NCBI GenBank assembly: GCA_002429595.1
Contig: DJAM01000118.1
Span: 1-15,348 of the forward strand
Direction of reading: 5' to 3'
DNA length: 15,348 nt
Origin: Coxiellaceae bacterium UBA6002
GTDB taxonomy: Bacteria; Pseudomonadota; Gammaproteobacteria; UBA6002
Shown: piece by piece, positions 14,400 through 15,348 of the stretch
Layout of the letters: each line of letters begins with the position of its first letter
Position numbering within the stretch: the first letter of the stretch is position 1
The notes under the pieces: model-generated
What the model was told of the DNA's origin: nothing
What the model saw: only the letters and a program-made list of their open reading frames with translations
Database searches by the model: none
Translations under genes and position numbers: made by a program

Positions 14400-14792
14400 T
14401 TAGTCGGTCGAACCGATAATACCAGCTTGCCCACCTCTCATAGCTTTCTCCGAAAGCTCCGGCAAGTCTAAGTCTGGATAATTCATGACTCGAATGAGCA
14501 TAGGCAAATTGAGTCCGGTAACGATTCGTATGTGGCGAGCTTTTTGTAATTCGTAGGCAATGTTACTCGGTGTGGCCCCAAAAAGATCAGTGAGAATCAA
14601 AACCCCCTGTCCTTTATCAATGTTTTTGATGATAGCTTTCAATTCTGGAAGAAGTTGGTCGGGGTCGGCGTCTGTACGAACTTCGAAAGTTTCTAAAGTG
14701 AGTGGCAGAGAATTGCCATAAGTGGTTTTCAAAGCATTGACTAATGCATGCCCAATCTCATGATGCGTAATGATGAGAATCGCTACACTCAT
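14400..14792 (-). CDS. PTS EIIA component, mannose/fructose/sorbose type
   Basis: A 130-residue EIIA of the mannose superfamily, which accepts phosphate from HPr. The phospho-accepting His10 lies in VAILIITHHEIGHAL at the end of the first strand, as in the family. The conserved DLFGATPSN (68-76) is close to the family's DLFGGTPxN. There is no IIB domain fused, and no IIC or IID permease gene is adjacent. This is the arrangement of the regulatory PTS found with HPr kinase in several proteobacteria. The ATG overlaps the hprK stop (ATGA), which indicates translational coupling. Output partners cannot be read from this window. Confidence 0.92.
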   Translation of the reverse strand: MSVAILIITHHEIGHALVNALKTTYGNSLPLTLETFEVRTDADPDQLLPELKAIIKNIDKGQGVLILTDLFGATPSNIAYELQKARHIRIVTGLNLPMLIRVMNYPDLDLPELSEKAMRGGQAGIIGSTD

Positions 14793-15325
14793 GGAAGGTT
14801 ACACTCCATCTTTTGCTGTAGCAGTTCTTCAAAACTGTTATTGGCAAGCCAATTCTGGTTAATATTAAGCAAATATCGTTTCACAATAATTTCAGTCAAT
14901 GCCACTAAATTGCGTGGAATGATGATAGGGATAGTTTCGCATGGAATCAAGCATCCGCTGATATCTTTTAATGATTGAGAGCATTGCTCCGGTAATTCTT
15001 GGGAGTCAACGTCTCGTAATTCAATAATCAGTTGTAGCTCTTGGCTAGCTTTGATAACGCTTGGGCCATAGAGATGGCTGATATCGAATAATCCTAATCC
15101 GCGTAGATGAATGAAAGGACGAGGTAGGGGATTCTGGCCAATCAATTTCCCATCTATGATTTCGAATTCGGTGAGATCATCTGCTATGAGTTGGTGGTTT
15201 CGTTCTATTAAGGCTAACGCTAATTCACTTTTGCCGATACCTGGCTTTCCGGTGATGAGGGTGCCGGTATTGAAAATACTTAAAAAACTTCCCTGAAGAG
15301 TGATGTTATTTTTTTTCATTGTCAT
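14789..15325 (-). CDS. hprK: Short HPr kinase/phosphorylase (catalytic domain only)
   Basis: HprK uses ATP (or PPi) to phosphorylate HPr on its regulatory serine and can reverse the reaction. At 178 residues it lacks the N-terminal domain of the roughly 310-residue Firmicutes enzymes and resembles the short proteobacterial form. Visible signatures are Walker A GKPGIGKS (26-33), the ADD acidic pair (48-50) and the HprK signature RGLGLFDISHLYG (75-87). Two positions look unusual: Gln11 where I expect a conserved His before the Walker A strand, and His73 where an acidic residue usually precedes LRGLG. A second ATG at 15317-15319 has better spacing from the only GGA and may be the true start. The gene overlaps the EIIA start by four bases. 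Confidence 0.85.
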   Translation of the reverse strand: MTMKKNNITLQGSFLSIFNTGTLITGKPGIGKSELALALIERNHQLIADDLTEFEIIDGKLIGQNPLPRPFIHLRGLGLFDISHLYGPSVIKASQELQLIIELRDVDSQELPEQCSQSLKDISGCLIPCETIPIIIPRNLVALTEIIVKRYLLNINQNWLANNSFEELLQQKMECNLP

Positions 15326-15348
15326 TTCCGCGCAGCCTTATTTGTCAT
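15322..15348 (-). CDS. Possible C-terminal end of an upstream gene, partial at window edge
   Basis: On the minus strand a frame open from the window edge ends in TGA at 15322-15324, overlapping the first hprK ATG as ATGA. This is the coupling pattern seen again between hprK and the EIIA gene. Only eight codons are visible (basic, ending NKAARK), too few to identify a product. Chance is quite possible. Confidence 0.3.
   Translation of the reverse strand: MTNKAARK

Overview
The window reads as a chromosomal segment of a gammaproteobacterium that is moderately AT-rich by eye. The core is the classical gammaproteobacterial order tRNA-Leu / tig / clpP / clpX / lon, and PyrE, ClpP, ClpX, Lon and PmbA (TldE) all look gammaproteobacterial. 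Two things point to a host-associated lineage such as Legionellales (Legionella, Coxiella or Berkiella relatives). One is the short HPr-kinase / mannose-type EIIA / HPr cluster. The other is a set of unrecognised long membrane or Lys/Ser-rich proteins of the kind common in intracellular bacteria. This placement is inference; no 16S rRNA or other taxonomic marker is present.

Layout. Positions 1-16 are the broken edge of a dispersed palindromic repeat. A secreted protein with two PepSY-like units (153-686, +) ends at a bidirectional terminator that it shares with a convergent disordered, basic 220-residue protein (765-1427, -). Leftward genes follow: a six-helix membrane protein (1625-2953), an exported 174-residue protein of an uncharacterised family (3044-3568), a tiny secreted Gly/Cys-rich protein (3811-4080) and pyrE (4129-4794). 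A gap of about 350 bp (4801-5150) holds the pyrE promoter, a perfect 27-bp inverted repeat built from a 12-bp unit, and the tRNA promoter.

Rightward, tRNA-Leu(UAG), tig, clpP, clpX and lon form the protein-quality-control block. Trigger factor folds nascent chains, ClpXP degrades tagged and regulatory substrates, and Lon degrades misfolded proteins. A good match to a sigma-32 heat-shock promoter lies between clpP and clpX, and a weaker one lies inside the end of clpX ahead of lon. Three palindromic repeat units then separate lon from pmbA (11287-12612), which encodes half of the TldD/TldE peptidase.

The right end is leftward: an unrecognised membrane protein with a cytoplasmic helical region (12680-14014), then HPr, EIIA-Man and a short HPr kinase in one overlapping operon whose promoter is beyond the window. 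This is a regulatory PTS; no sugar permease is present. I do not see an undescribed defence, CRISPR or mobile system. The most novel material is the five unrecognised proteins, the unusual HprK residues and the repeat architecture.
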